Source: Nesterenkonia salmonea (GTDB taxonomy: Bacteria; Actinomycetota; Actinomycetes; Actinomycetales; Micrococcaceae). Taken from it: a DNA stretch of 64,000 bases. How positions within the stretch are numbered: the stretch's first letter is position 1; every line of letters starts with the position of its first letter. Below are positions 27,715 to 35,621 of this stretch, piece after piece. Made by a program: the position numbers and the translations under genes. The stretch is from the NCBI RefSeq assembly GCF_005771525.1, contig NZ_VAVZ01000002.1, positions 62,001-126,000 on the forward strand. Reading direction: 5' to 3'. The notes below the pieces were generated by a model. It did not search any database and was not told the DNA's origin. It worked only from the letters and a program-made list of their open reading frames with translations.

Positions 27715-28263
27715 TCACAAACCTGCCGTTTCGATTTCTTTTTCCCCGGCAAATTGGCGGGGGTGACGCAACGCCAGAGCAAGGTTCAGCGAGGAGTGGA
27801 TGGCAATCAGTGCAAACCCGATCGGCAGAGCGGAGTACACAAACCGAAGGGGAAGTCCCGTCCCGGGGGACGAGACATTCCACGTGCTTTGGACCATGAG
27901 AATCCCCCCGATGACCATCGCCACGCTGACCGCGATCATCACCAAGTAGGCAAAGGCCTCGATCCCTGCGACGAGCTTTCCGGTGCTCCCTCCGCTGTAG
28001 AGCTGCACGATAATGTGCTTACGCCTCGCGGAGACGAAAGCCGCAGCCGCAAAGGTGAACCAGATGAAGGTGAATCGTGCCAGTTCTTCGGTTCCACTGA
28101 TTGGTGCGCTGAAGCCGTGCCGCGCGGTGACCTGAATAATGATGAGCAGGAACAGCGTCACCAGCAGCAGCATCGCCAGGATCTGCTCAACCCGGACCAA
28201 GCCCCGGTAGATCACAGATTTCGATTCTAGGAACTGTTCGTCCTGAGGCCCCACCGTCGTCAT
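27715..28263 (-). CDS. dctQ: TRAP transporter small membrane subunit
   Basis: 182-aa DctQ-type protein with four membrane segments and the family segment EELARFTFIWFTFAAAAF. ATG at 28263 overlaps the binding-protein stop by one base (TAATG), and its stop abuts dctM. Confidence 0.92.
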   Translation of the reverse strand: MTTVGPQDEQFLESKSVIYRGLVRVEQILAMLLLVTLFLLIIIQVTARHGFSAPISGTEELARFTFIWFTFAAAAFVSARRKHIIVQLYSGGSTGKLVAGIEAFAYLVMIAVSVAMVIGGILMVQSTWNVSSPGTGLPLRFVYSALPIGFALIAIHSSLNLALALRHPRQFAGEKEIETAGL

Positions 28264-29273
28264 TAGTCTTCCTGGATCTCGAGGTAGATATCGCCCCACT
28301 CGAACTCATTCGGAATGAGCTCAGCAGCGCGCTCTCGGAAGTGGTCGGTATCGACACCATCGTTGATCTCGATCTCGCCGCTTTCTTCCCATTCCTCCAG
28401 GTAAGATTCCTCTTCGTCTTCGATGCATTCGCGCACCTCGTCTGCGGCCTCCTGCGAGGCATCGCGCAGTGCCTGCTGCTGGTCATCCGGCAGACCGGAG
28501 AGTGCCTCTTCATTGCCTACCACCATGACCCCTTGGATCACATGGTCAGTCAGGTTGATGTAGTCCTGAACCTCTTCGAAGCTGTTGCTGGCGATCGTTG
28601 GTATGGGATTCTCTTGACCGTCGATCGTTCCCTGCTGGAGGCCGAGGTACACCTCGCCCAACGCCATGGAGGTCGGGGATCCGCCCAGGATCTCAGCCAT
28701 CGTCTGGTACAACGGTGCCTCTGGGACTCGGAGAGTTTGGCCAGAAAGGTCATCAGATGTCGTCACCTCGACATCAGAAGTGACCTGACGGGTGCCGTAG
28801 TACCAGGACGAGATGACATCCAGGCCTGAGGATTCACGCAGATCGCCCCAGATGTCCTCAGCAATTTCGCCGTTCAGGGTCTCCTCGAAATGATCGACGT
28901 CGGAGAACAGGTAGGTGGCATCAAACAGCTCTGCGTTTTCCTCCCACACACCCAGGAAGGAGGGGCCAGCCACCGCAAGGTCCAATGCGCCAGACTGGAC
29001 CTGCTCGAGAAGCTCCTCCTCATTTCCGAGTTGCCCCGCGGCGTAGGAATTAATCTGAAGTCCGGAGTCCTCCATCGCGTCATTGATGGCTGGGACACCA
29101 CAGGTCTCCACCGGGTGGTCCGGATCATAGACGTGAGCGAAGCGCAGTTCGTCACTGTCTGCGGCCTCGGCCTCACCATCGTCGACCTCTGCCTCATCAC
29201 CGACGCAGGCAGTCAGGCCCAAAGCAATGGCTGCACCGGCAGCCAGGAATGTCGTGGCTCGTGAGTTTTTCAT
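28263..29273 (-). CDS. dctP: TRAP transporter solute-binding lipoprotein (DctP-type)
   Basis: 336 aa; signal peptide ends in LTAC, then an acidic linker. Family segments include LQINSYAAGQLGNEEELLEQVQSG and the substrate-arginine region LSGQTLRVPEAPLYQ, with QEN(P) before the hinge (GTIDGQENPIPTI). GGAG precedes the ATG. Binds a carboxylate outside the cell, here probably an aldonic acid. Confidence 0.92.
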   Translation of the reverse strand: MKNSRATTFLAAGAAIALGLTACVGDEAEVDDGEAEAADSDELRFAHVYDPDHPVETCGVPAINDAMEDSGLQINSYAAGQLGNEEELLEQVQSGALDLAVAGPSFLGVWEENAELFDATYLFSDVDHFEETLNGEIAEDIWGDLRESSGLDVISSWYYGTRQVTSDVEVTTSDDLSGQTLRVPEAPLYQTMAEILGGSPTSMALGEVYLGLQQGTIDGQENPIPTIASNSFEEVQDYINLTDHVIQGVMVVGNEEALSGLPDDQQQALRDASQEAADEVRECIEDEEESYLEEWEESGEIEINDGVDTDHFRERAAELIPNEFEWGDIYLEIQED

Positions 29274-29359
29274 GGTGTTCTCCTTTGAACTAGTGGTTGC
29301 AATATTCGATTTTTCAAAGCCGTGAGTATTGCGAAATCGCTTTAAACCTGAAGAGACGA

Positions 29360-30415
29360 TCAGGAGAGCGTGGGTGCGGCGACTTTCCAGCGTGCTGCGG
29401 CGCTGCGCAGCAGCTCCGCTGTGCTGGGACTGAGATCTATGTACGCGGAGTACTTGTCTCGGTTGCGTGCCTCGAGGTCTCCAGGCGCGAAGACTTTCTC
29501 CCCAGAGGTGCGGACCCTGTCACGCAGCTGCGTGAAGCGATCACGGGTGTGTTCCACCCCACCGAAGAACTCTGGGTTGATAGCAAAGAGTGTGTGTCCT
29601 ACATTCATTCTTGAACGCGGATCAACCCAGATATCGACTGTCTCGTAGGCGTACGACGCCTGGCTGAGCGCGGCCGAGAGCCCCTCGAGGGCGATCGAGA
29701 GTCCGGAGCCTTTATGGCCGCCAAATGCAGTCAATGCGCCGTCGAGAGCCTTCTGCGGATCAGTGGTGGAGGCTCCCTGAGAATCGACCGCCCATCCCTC
29801 AGGAAGCGCGGTGTTCGAGTTTCGCGCGGCAATGACCTTTCCGTAGGCGCCGGTGCTGGTTGCCATGTCCACCGTCATACTGTGTCCATCTGCTGTGGGC
29901 ATACCGATCGACAGCGGGTTGGTCCCCAATACCTTGCCTGATCCTCCGAATGCCGCAACTGCAGGTCCTGTAGTGGAACTGGCCATTCCGATGTAGCCGT
30001 GTTCAGCAAGCTTGTCCACCCAAAAGGCGCCCGCACCAAAGTGCACACTGTTCTGCACCGACACCACAGTGCACGCGGTCCGACCGAGCTCCTCGACGCT
30101 GAAACGCACCGCCTCCTGCATAGCGACTTGGCCGAATGCGCCGTCCGCATCAAGCAGGCCCCCTCCCGGCGACTGGCGAATCCAACTCATCTGCGGGGAG
30201 GTGTTGATACCTCCGGCTGCGGCCGCCTCCGCGTAGAGCGGCAGACGAAGAAGGCCATGGGAGGCGATTCCACTCCTGTCTGCGAAGACGAGGTTCTCTG
30301 CCGTGATGGCAGCATCCTCGGCGCGAGCTCCGACCTCGGTAAGGACTCGGCGAGCAAAGTCTTCTGCCTCTGCAACAGAGATCTGCCGGGTTTCTTCGAC
30401 CGAATTCTCAGTCAT
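29360..30415 (-). CDS. Malate/L-lactate dehydrogenase (Ldh2/YlbC) family oxidoreductase
   Basis: 351-aa NAD(P)-dependent oxidoreductase of the Ldh2 family, which includes malate, sulfolactate, ureidoglycolate and Delta1-pyrroline-2-carboxylate reductases. Conserved motifs: ADRSGIASHGLLRLPLY, SVQNSVHFGAGAFW, LGTNPLSIGMP and FGGHKGSGLSI. GGGAGG precedes the ATG, which overlaps the GntR stop by 8 nt. In a pathway that yields L-lactate from L-fuconate, oxidation of that lactate to pyruvate is an attractive role but is not proven by sequence. Confidence 0.88.
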   Translation of the reverse strand: MTENSVEETRQISVAEAEDFARRVLTEVGARAEDAAITAENLVFADRSGIASHGLLRLPLYAEAAAAGGINTSPQMSWIRQSPGGGLLDADGAFGQVAMQEAVRFSVEELGRTACTVVSVQNSVHFGAGAFWVDKLAEHGYIGMASSTTGPAVAAFGGSGKVLGTNPLSIGMPTADGHSMTVDMATSTGAYGKVIAARNSNTALPEGWAVDSQGASTTDPQKALDGALTAFGGHKGSGLSIALEGLSAALSQASYAYETVDIWVDPRSRMNVGHTLFAINPEFFGGVEHTRDRFTQLRDRVRTSGEKVFAPGDLEARNRDKYSAYIDLSPSTAELLRSAAARWKVAAPTLS

Positions 30416-31262
30416 GACGCCTCCCTAAGGTGCCGTCCGAACCTGTTGACTGGCTCGGAGCTGGCACGTGATTGGTCTGGCCGGAACCTGGTGCGCCCAA
30501 AACGTGAGAACGCACAGCTCCGAGGCTGGTCAACGTGTCTTTTCCCCGCACACCGAGGGAGAATCTGTCCATGGCGGCGAAGAGGTGTGCTCGCATGGCC
30601 TCTTCGGCTGCGTGCGGATCAGCCCGGCTGATAGCTTCGGCAATCACCTTGTGCTCCTCAATCGTGTGTGTGCCGTCCAAATCCGCCGGGTAGAGACGGA
30701 AGAGATGGAGGTGAGCATGCAGCTGGCGAAAAGCATTGTGGAGGAACGAATTCCCGACGGCGTAGAAGATCATGTCGTGGAAGGCGACATCGTGGGAAGC
30801 TAACGCGTACCCTTCGTTCTTTCGCTCATTTAGCGCAACGAATCGGTCAATTTCAGCGAGCATCTCCCGGCCAGGGTTCGACGCTCGGTCATTTGCAGCA
30901 GCGCTGGCGGACCACGGTTCCAGAAGCAGCCGCACTTCGATCAGCTCTCGAAGCTGACCCTCGTCCAGAAGAGGGCTTGTCCAGAGGCCTCGCGGTTTCT
31001 TACCGACCACCAACTTGTCACCCTCAAGGCGCTGCAGCGCTTCACGCACCGGAGTTTGAGAAACACCAAGTTCACGAGCCAACTTGTCAATGTTGAGCTT
31101 CGTGTCCGGTGGTATGGCCTTGGAGAGGATCATTGCTTTGATCCGGTCATAGGGCGGCTGGGTCTCCCGCTGGACCCTGCTCGTCTCACCCTCGGCCTGT
31201 CCAGGTTCGACGAACGGAATCTGATGTCCATCGCTTTCCCCGACTTGGGAACCACCGGTCAT
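30408..31262 (-). CDS. GntR-family (FCD domain) transcriptional regulator
   Basis: 284 aa: an N-terminal winged helix-turn-helix (ILSKAIPPDTKLNIDKLARELGVSQTPVREALQRLE, split here in the middle of the family consensus) and a C-terminal FCD domain with the metal-site residues (HDVAFHDMIF, EEHKVIAEAI). The N-terminus carries about 40 extra polar residues. It overlaps the upstream gene by 4 nt and the downstream gene by 8 nt, so it is made only with the operon. FCD regulators typically sense sugar acids or their keto-deoxy products and repress their operon. Confidence 0.9.
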   Translation of the reverse strand: MTGGSQVGESDGHQIPFVEPGQAEGETSRVQRETQPPYDRIKAMILSKAIPPDTKLNIDKLARELGVSQTPVREALQRLEGDKLVVGKKPRGLWTSPLLDEGQLRELIEVRLLLEPWSASAAANDRASNPGREMLAEIDRFVALNERKNEGYALASHDVAFHDMIFYAVGNSFLHNAFRQLHAHLHLFRLYPADLDGTHTIEEHKVIAEAISRADPHAAEEAMRAHLFAAMDRFSLGVRGKDTLTSLGAVRSHVLGAPGSGQTNHVPAPSQSTGSDGTLGRRHD

Positions 31263-32437
31263 GGCTTCTCTCGCGACTGTTCGAGCCGGGCGATGTCACG
31301 GCAGAGGCTGCGGATCCCGTATGTCCACGGGGGCAGTTCCTCTGTCTTTCCGACCTGATTGACCAATGATCCGAGCTTGTCGGTGGCGATGGTGACGATG
31401 TCGCCGACCTTGTGAGTGAATCCTTCCCCCGGAACGTCTCGGTCCTGCTTGGGAGCGAACAGTGTTCCCGTGAAGAGGACGAATCCGTCTGGGTACTGGT
31501 GGTGATCTCCTCGGGTTGCTTCGACAAGATCATCAAAGGTTCGGCTCAGCGCTGAGACCACGTTCATTCCGTTGAGCGTGTACCCCTCGGGACCATCCAC
31601 GGTGAGCGATATCTCCAGCTGGTGAGCGTCCTGAAGACTGAAGGCATCATCGATGAGCCGGATGAATGGCCCAATAGCTGTTGACCGATTGTTGTCCTTA
31701 GCCATCCCCAATAGGAGGGCGCTTCTGCCCTCTACATCGCGCAGATTCACATCATTGCCGAGAGTGACACCTACCGTGCGACCCTGCGAGTCAACGACCA
31801 GAACCAGCTCCGGTTCGGGGTTGTTCCACGAGGAGAACGCTGGGATGCCAATTGAGCTTCCGCTGCCCACGGCTGCCAGCACCGGGGCTTTGGTGAACAC
31901 CTCGGGATCTGGCCCGAGGCCGACTTCTAGGTATTGTGACCACCAATTGCGTTCCAGAAGTGCCTGCTTGACGGCTTCGGCCTCTTTACCGCCCGGTACG
32001 ACAGTGGCGAGGTCGACGCCGAGCTCACTCTGCATTTGTTCTCGGACCTTCGCTGCAGCGCTGGGATCTCCACCACTGCGTTCCTCTATGACGCGTTCAA
32101 TCATGGAACCGACGAAAGTGACCCCACAGGCCTTGATGACTTGGGCGTCCAAGGGAGCCAGGAGCATCGGCACATTTGAGTTCCCCTGACTCTCCAGATA
32201 GATATCTTCGACGTTCCACGTGGGGCGGTCCTGCCGCAACTGTGAAAGGTGCCCATTGAGATCTTGGAGCTCCAGGAGATCTGCGGTGGTCGAAGCAAGG
32301 GAGGATGCGTCCCAGACCTTGCCGTCCGCGTAGAGCACGGGCACAGGCAGTTCGCGGGACGGATCCCATACCCGGCCAATGTAGATACCAGAGGTATCAG
32401 CTGGAAGAACGTCGGAGATCGTGTGATTCATCGTCAT
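31259..32437 (-). CDS. FAH-family protein, probable 2-keto-3-deoxy-pentonate dehydratase
   Basis: 392 aa, longer than the hydrolase at 24144. C-terminal FAH fold has NNPEPELVLVVDSQG (ExE), GVTLGNDVNLRDVEGRSAL and KDNNRSTAIGPFI. Members of this long group next to alpha-ketoglutarate semialdehyde dehydrogenases dehydrate 2-keto-3-deoxy-D-arabinonate (or related) to 2,5-dioxopentanoate. GAGG precedes the ATG at 32437 (another Met lies two codons later). It is followed by the GntR gene with 4-nt overlap. Specific reaction inferred from its neighbour. Confidence 0.8.
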   Translation of the reverse strand: MTMNHTISDVLPADTSGIYIGRVWDPSRELPVPVLYADGKVWDASSLASTTADLLELQDLNGHLSQLRQDRPTWNVEDIYLESQGNSNVPMLLAPLDAQVIKACGVTFVGSMIERVIEERSGGDPSAAAKVREQMQSELGVDLATVVPGGKEAEAVKQALLERNWWSQYLEVGLGPDPEVFTKAPVLAAVGSGSSIGIPAFSSWNNPEPELVLVVDSQGRTVGVTLGNDVNLRDVEGRSALLLGMAKDNNRSTAIGPFIRLIDDAFSLQDAHQLEISLTVDGPEGYTLNGMNVVSALSRTFDDLVEATRGDHHQYPDGFVLFTGTLFAPKQDRDVPGEGFTHKVGDIVTIATDKLGSLVNQVGKTEELPPWTYGIRSLCRDIARLEQSREKP

Positions 32438-32448
32438 TGGGGGTTGCC

Positions 32449-33888
32449 TCAGTTCTTCCAGTTGCCATCGACCCGGCGACGCAGACCCAGCGGATTATTG
32501 TCTTGGAGAGCCTCCGGCAGGTCCGCTTCGGCGAAGTCTTGGTAGGCCACGGCCCGCAGGAATCGGGAGACGGCCGCAGTGCCGACTGAGGTGCCCAGTG
32601 TTGTTGTCGCCGGGTATGGACCGCCGTGGTGCTGTGCGTAGGAGACAGTCACCCCGGTAGGCCAGCCGTTCTTCAGCAGGCGGCCGCACCGCTGGGCGAG
32701 GGCAGCCATGAGCTGATCAATGTTCTCTTCAGACTCGGCGTGAATTGTTCCCGTCAGTTGGCCTGGCAGATGGTCAAGCACGCCCAGCAGCTCCTCCGAG
32801 CTTTCATAGCTGATCACGACGGCCGCGGGACCGAACATTTCGGTGTGCAGGACTTCGGCGTCCGGGGCAAGCTCCCCAGCCCGAGCGTGGAAGACTGTCG
32901 GCTCCGGCGGGTCCGCACTAGCGCTGTCATTGCCGGAGATCCGCTCGACGCCCGCGATCTCGGCAACGTGCCGCCGGGACTCTGTAAAGCCTTCGGCGAT
33001 GCGGTCATTAAGCATCTTTCCAGGCAGTTCAACGCCTTGGAGAGATTCGGCGACTGCGTCCTTTACCTGCTCTGCCACCACAGTCGGCACAAATACCAGC
33101 CCAGGCTTGGTGCAGAACTGTCCGATTCCCATGGTCATTGAACCGACGAAGCCCTCGGCTATTTCACCACCCCTGGCCTGCCATGCCTGCTCGGTGATCA
33201 CCACCGGGTTGATGGATCCAAGCTCACCGTAGAACGGAATCGGCTCCGGACGGGATGCTGCCCGGTCGAACAGCGCACGCCCTCCCGGAACAGAACCCGT
33301 GAATCCGATGGCTTTCACTTTCGGGTGCTCCACCATCTGGATACCGGCTTCACGGCCAGTGATCGCTGAGAACATTCCCTCCGGGGCGCCAGCCTTCTGC
33401 AGGCCCTCGATGATGATCTGGGCCGTCAGTTCGCCAAGTTCAACGTGGCCCCCATGAATCTTGTGCACTACCGGGCAGCCCGCAGCCCACGCGGAAGCTG
33501 TGTCGCCGCCAGCAACGGAGAACGCAAATGGGAAGTTCGAAGCCCCGAATACCCCTACGACGCCGATCGGCACGTTGAGGCGGCGGATATCTGGCCGAGG
33601 ACCCATACCCCAATCAGGGTCATGATGGTCAACAGTGGCATCCAGGAATTCACCTCGCCGCACCTCGTCTGCAAGCAGCTTCAGCTGGAAGACGGTTCGA
33701 GTCAGCTCGTTATTGAGGCGAGCCGCGGGCAGGTTGGTGTCCTTCTGACCAACCTCCACGAGTCGCTCACGATGGTCTTCGAGGGCATCAGCTGCCGCAT
33801 CAAGCCAACCAGCACGCTCCTCGAGTCCATGGTCCTGGATCGCAAGAAACGCCTCATGGGCTTTCGTCACTTTCGAATCGACTGACAT
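32449..33888 (-). CDS. Aldehyde dehydrogenase, alpha-ketoglutarate (2,5-dioxovalerate) semialdehyde type
   Basis: 479-aa NAD(P)+-dependent aldehyde dehydrogenase. FTGSVPGGRALFDRAA, the Glu loop GELGSINPVV and catalytic Cys in GQFCTKPGLV are the group III alpha-ketoglutarate semialdehyde dehydrogenase type, which oxidises 2,5-dioxopentanoate to 2-oxoglutarate. AAAGGTG precedes the ATG. First gene of the sugar-acid operon; pairs with the FAH-family dehydratase to make the route from pentonates to the TCA cycle. Confidence 0.9.
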   Translation of the reverse strand: MSVDSKVTKAHEAFLAIQDHGLEERAGWLDAAADALEDHRERLVEVGQKDTNLPAARLNNELTRTVFQLKLLADEVRRGEFLDATVDHHDPDWGMGPRPDIRRLNVPIGVVGVFGASNFPFAFSVAGGDTASAWAAGCPVVHKIHGGHVELGELTAQIIIEGLQKAGAPEGMFSAITGREAGIQMVEHPKVKAIGFTGSVPGGRALFDRAASRPEPIPFYGELGSINPVVITEQAWQARGGEIAEGFVGSMTMGIGQFCTKPGLVFVPTVVAEQVKDAVAESLQGVELPGKMLNDRIAEGFTESRRHVAEIAGVERISGNDSASADPPEPTVFHARAGELAPDAEVLHTEMFGPAAVVISYESSEELLGVLDHLPGQLTGTIHAESEENIDQLMAALAQRCGRLLKNGWPTGVTVSYAQHHGGPYPATTTLGTSVGTAAVSRFLRAVAYQDFAEADLPEALQDNNPLGLRRRVDGNWKN

Positions 33889-34152
33889 GTGTTTTCACCT
33901 TTCGCTGGAGACCACCGGGACGTGAGCATTCTTCACTGACGACTGTCCAAGCCGTGTGACTCAAGCAACAGAGACAAGGTCTTGGACTTCAATTTCCTAT
34001 AGCTTCTAGAAAAAACCTATACCAATTAACACTGTGTTGCAACTCACATCTGCTTGTTCTCCCTAGTCAGCTGCTTTCGCCCCAAAGCATGAACGGTGAC
34101 AGAGAGGCAGTGGGAACGCTGAGCCTGACTCTCGAGCAGCCACTGATGCAGC

Positions 34153-34213
34153 ACACATCCTCGAAAGCAGCTTTGACGACGACGCCGACTGTGGCCTTGG
34201 TGACGACCAGCTG
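34153..34213 (-). pseudogene. Fragment resembling the C-terminal tail of an amidase
   Basis: The minus strand reads QLVVTKATVGVVVKAAF. The tail of the amidase at 52496-54493 reads VLVVTKAAVGGIVKAAV, and the underlying DNA is similar too. Nothing amidase-like lies upstream of the fragment. It is most simply a leftover of a lost paralogue or a partial duplication; too short to be sure. Confidence 0.5.
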
Positions 34214-34255
34214 ACCCCCATTGGGGGACCTGCTCAATCAGGCGCACCCTTGCAA

Positions 34256-34275
34256 CATACCGCGCAGTCGGTATG
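34256..34275. promoter_or_regulatory. TetR-type operator, copy 1
   Basis: CATACCG-CGCAGT-CGGTATG, perfect 7-bp arms, 38 nt upstream of the SDR start at 34314. One of four copies of the same 20-bp element in the window (others at 39245, 48058, 51245). Probably bound by the TetR protein encoded at 49900-50484. Confidence 0.75.
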
Positions 34276-34313
34276 CTTCTAGGAACTGAACAGATCGACG
34301 AGAGGACACCCGT

Positions 34314-35075
34314 ATGAAACCCACAACCCCACGCGTTGCGATGGTGACCGGAGGTGCGCGCGGAATCGGCGCAGCCACCGCCCGTCGCCTTGCCGAGGAA
34401 GGGCACGCTGTGGCGGTGCTTGACCTCCTTGAAGAGCAGGCAATCGCCACTGCCGAGGAGATTCGAACCGCGGGCGGTTCGGCCCTGGCCTTAGGAGTCG
34501 ACGTCGCCGATGAACTGGCCGTGGAGAAGGCGACTGAGCGCGTCGCCCAGGAGCTCGGAGGTCCCACTATCCTGATCAACAACGCCGGGATACTGCGCGA
34601 CAACTTGCTGTTCAAAATGAGCACCGAAGACTGGGATCAGGTACTTTCGGTACATCTGCGTGGTGCGTTTCTCATGTCCCGGGCTGTGCAGAAACACATG
34701 GTCGACGCCGGTTGGGGCCGCATCGTCAACATGTCCAGCACCTCGGCTCTGGGCAACCGAGGTCAGGCAAACTACTCTGCGGCCAAGGCAGGAATACAAG
34801 GGCTGACAAAGACTTTGGCCACCGAGCTGGGCAGGTTCGGCATCACTTCTAACGCGGTAGCTCCCGGATTTGTCCAGACAGACATGACGCGCACCACGGC
34901 GGAGCGGGTGGGGATGGAATTCGATGAGTTCGTCGCCGCCGCCACCGCCCAGATTCCGGTTGGCCGACCCGGAGTTCCGGAGGACATCGCCGCTGCTGCA
35001 GCCTTCTTCTGCTCGGAGGAGGCGGGGTTCACCTCGGGACAGGTGCTCTACGTGGCGGGAGGGCCGGCGGCATGA
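34314..35075 (+). CDS. SDR-family 3-oxoacyl reductase/3-hydroxyacyl-CoA dehydrogenase (FabG-like)
   Basis: 253 aa. TGGARGIGAA cofactor loop, NNAGILRDNLLFKM, catalytic Ser in MSSTSALGNRGQ, YSAAK pair, and AGGPAA end, all close to FabG-type reductases. AGAGGA lies 8 nt before the ATG. Overlaps the MaoC gene by 4 nt. Under operator copy 1. With a MaoC hydratase it can process enoyl-/3-hydroxyacyl-CoA in a beta-oxidation-like sequence. Confidence 0.9.
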   Translation: MKPTTPRVAMVTGGARGIGAATARRLAEEGHAVAVLDLLEEQAIATAEEIRTAGGSALALGVDVADELAVEKATERVAQELGGPTILINNAGILRDNLLFKMSTEDWDQVLSVHLRGAFLMSRAVQKHMVDAGWGRIVNMSSTSALGNRGQANYSAAKAGIQGLTKTLATELGRFGITSNAVAPGFVQTDMTRTTAERVGMEFDEFVAAATAQIPVGRPGVPEDIAAAAAFFCSEEAGFTSGQVLYVAGGPAA

Positions 35076-35551
35076 GCGCAGCAAAGAACTCACGCGTCAT
35101 CTCCGCAGCGTCCCCGGCCGAACTCGCCGATTGCGTTGGCCTGACGGCAACCGGGCAGTGGTTCACCATCGACCAGGAACGTATCCAACTCTTCGCCGAC
35201 GCAACCATGGACCATCAGTGGATCCACCTGGACGCTGAGCGTGCAGCATCCGGACCCTTCGGAGCGACGGTGGCGCACGGCTATCTGACACTTTCACTGC
35301 TGCCCCATTTGGCCGCGTCACTGATTGAGGTGGGGAATGTGTCCTTGGCGATGAACTACGGACTGGACAAGGTGCGCTTCATTGCGCCGGTGACTGCCGG
35401 CTCACGGGTGCGTGCCAGCACCGAATTGACCGCAACGGAGCAAACAACCTTGGGAGTGCGCGCAAACTCGACGGTGACGATCGAGCTGGAGGGTTCCTCC
35501 AAGCCGGCGGTAGTGGCGGAGACCATCTCGATCTACGTGCCTGAGCGCTAA
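35072..35551 (+). CDS. MaoC-family (R)-specific enoyl-CoA hydratase
   Basis: 159-aa single hot-dog domain. FADATMDHQWIHLD carries the hydratase Asp/His pair and FGATVAHGYLTLSLLPHL the conserved second motif. The length is typical of stand-alone NodN/MaoC proteins. Starts at the ATGA overlap with the SDR gene; the pair probably acts in sequence on a CoA thioester. Confidence 0.9.
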   Translation: MSAAKNSRVISAASPAELADCVGLTATGQWFTIDQERIQLFADATMDHQWIHLDAERAASGPFGATVAHGYLTLSLLPHLAASLIEVGNVSLAMNYGLDKVRFIAPVTAGSRVRASTELTATEQTTLGVRANSTVTIELEGSSKPAVVAETISIYVPER

Positions 35552-35553
35552 GG

Positions 35554-35586
35554 GGCCTCCTCCCCTTGTGGGACGGGGAGGAGGCC
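35554..35586. terminator. GC-rich hairpin between convergent genes
   Basis: Perfect 12-bp arms GGCCTCCTCCCC and GGGGAGGAGGCC with a 9-nt loop, directly after the MaoC stop and before the thiolase stop of the other strand. No T-run, so termination efficiency is uncertain. Confidence 0.8.
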
Positions 35587-35621
35587 AGCCGCTGAGTACA
35601 CGCTCTCGCGGTCTGGAGTCC

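Larger units (their letters stand above)
33889..34313. other. 425-nt divergent intergenic region
   Basis: Holds the minus-strand promoter of the sugar-acid operon, with AT-rich sequence and two CCTATA elements at about 33995-34021 that may bind the GntR protein, and the plus-strand promoter of the SDR/MaoC unit with the TetR-type operator at 34256-34275. In between, the minus strand carries a 20-codon fragment related to the C-terminal tail of the amidase at 52496-54493. No complete gene was found. Confidence 0.5.
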
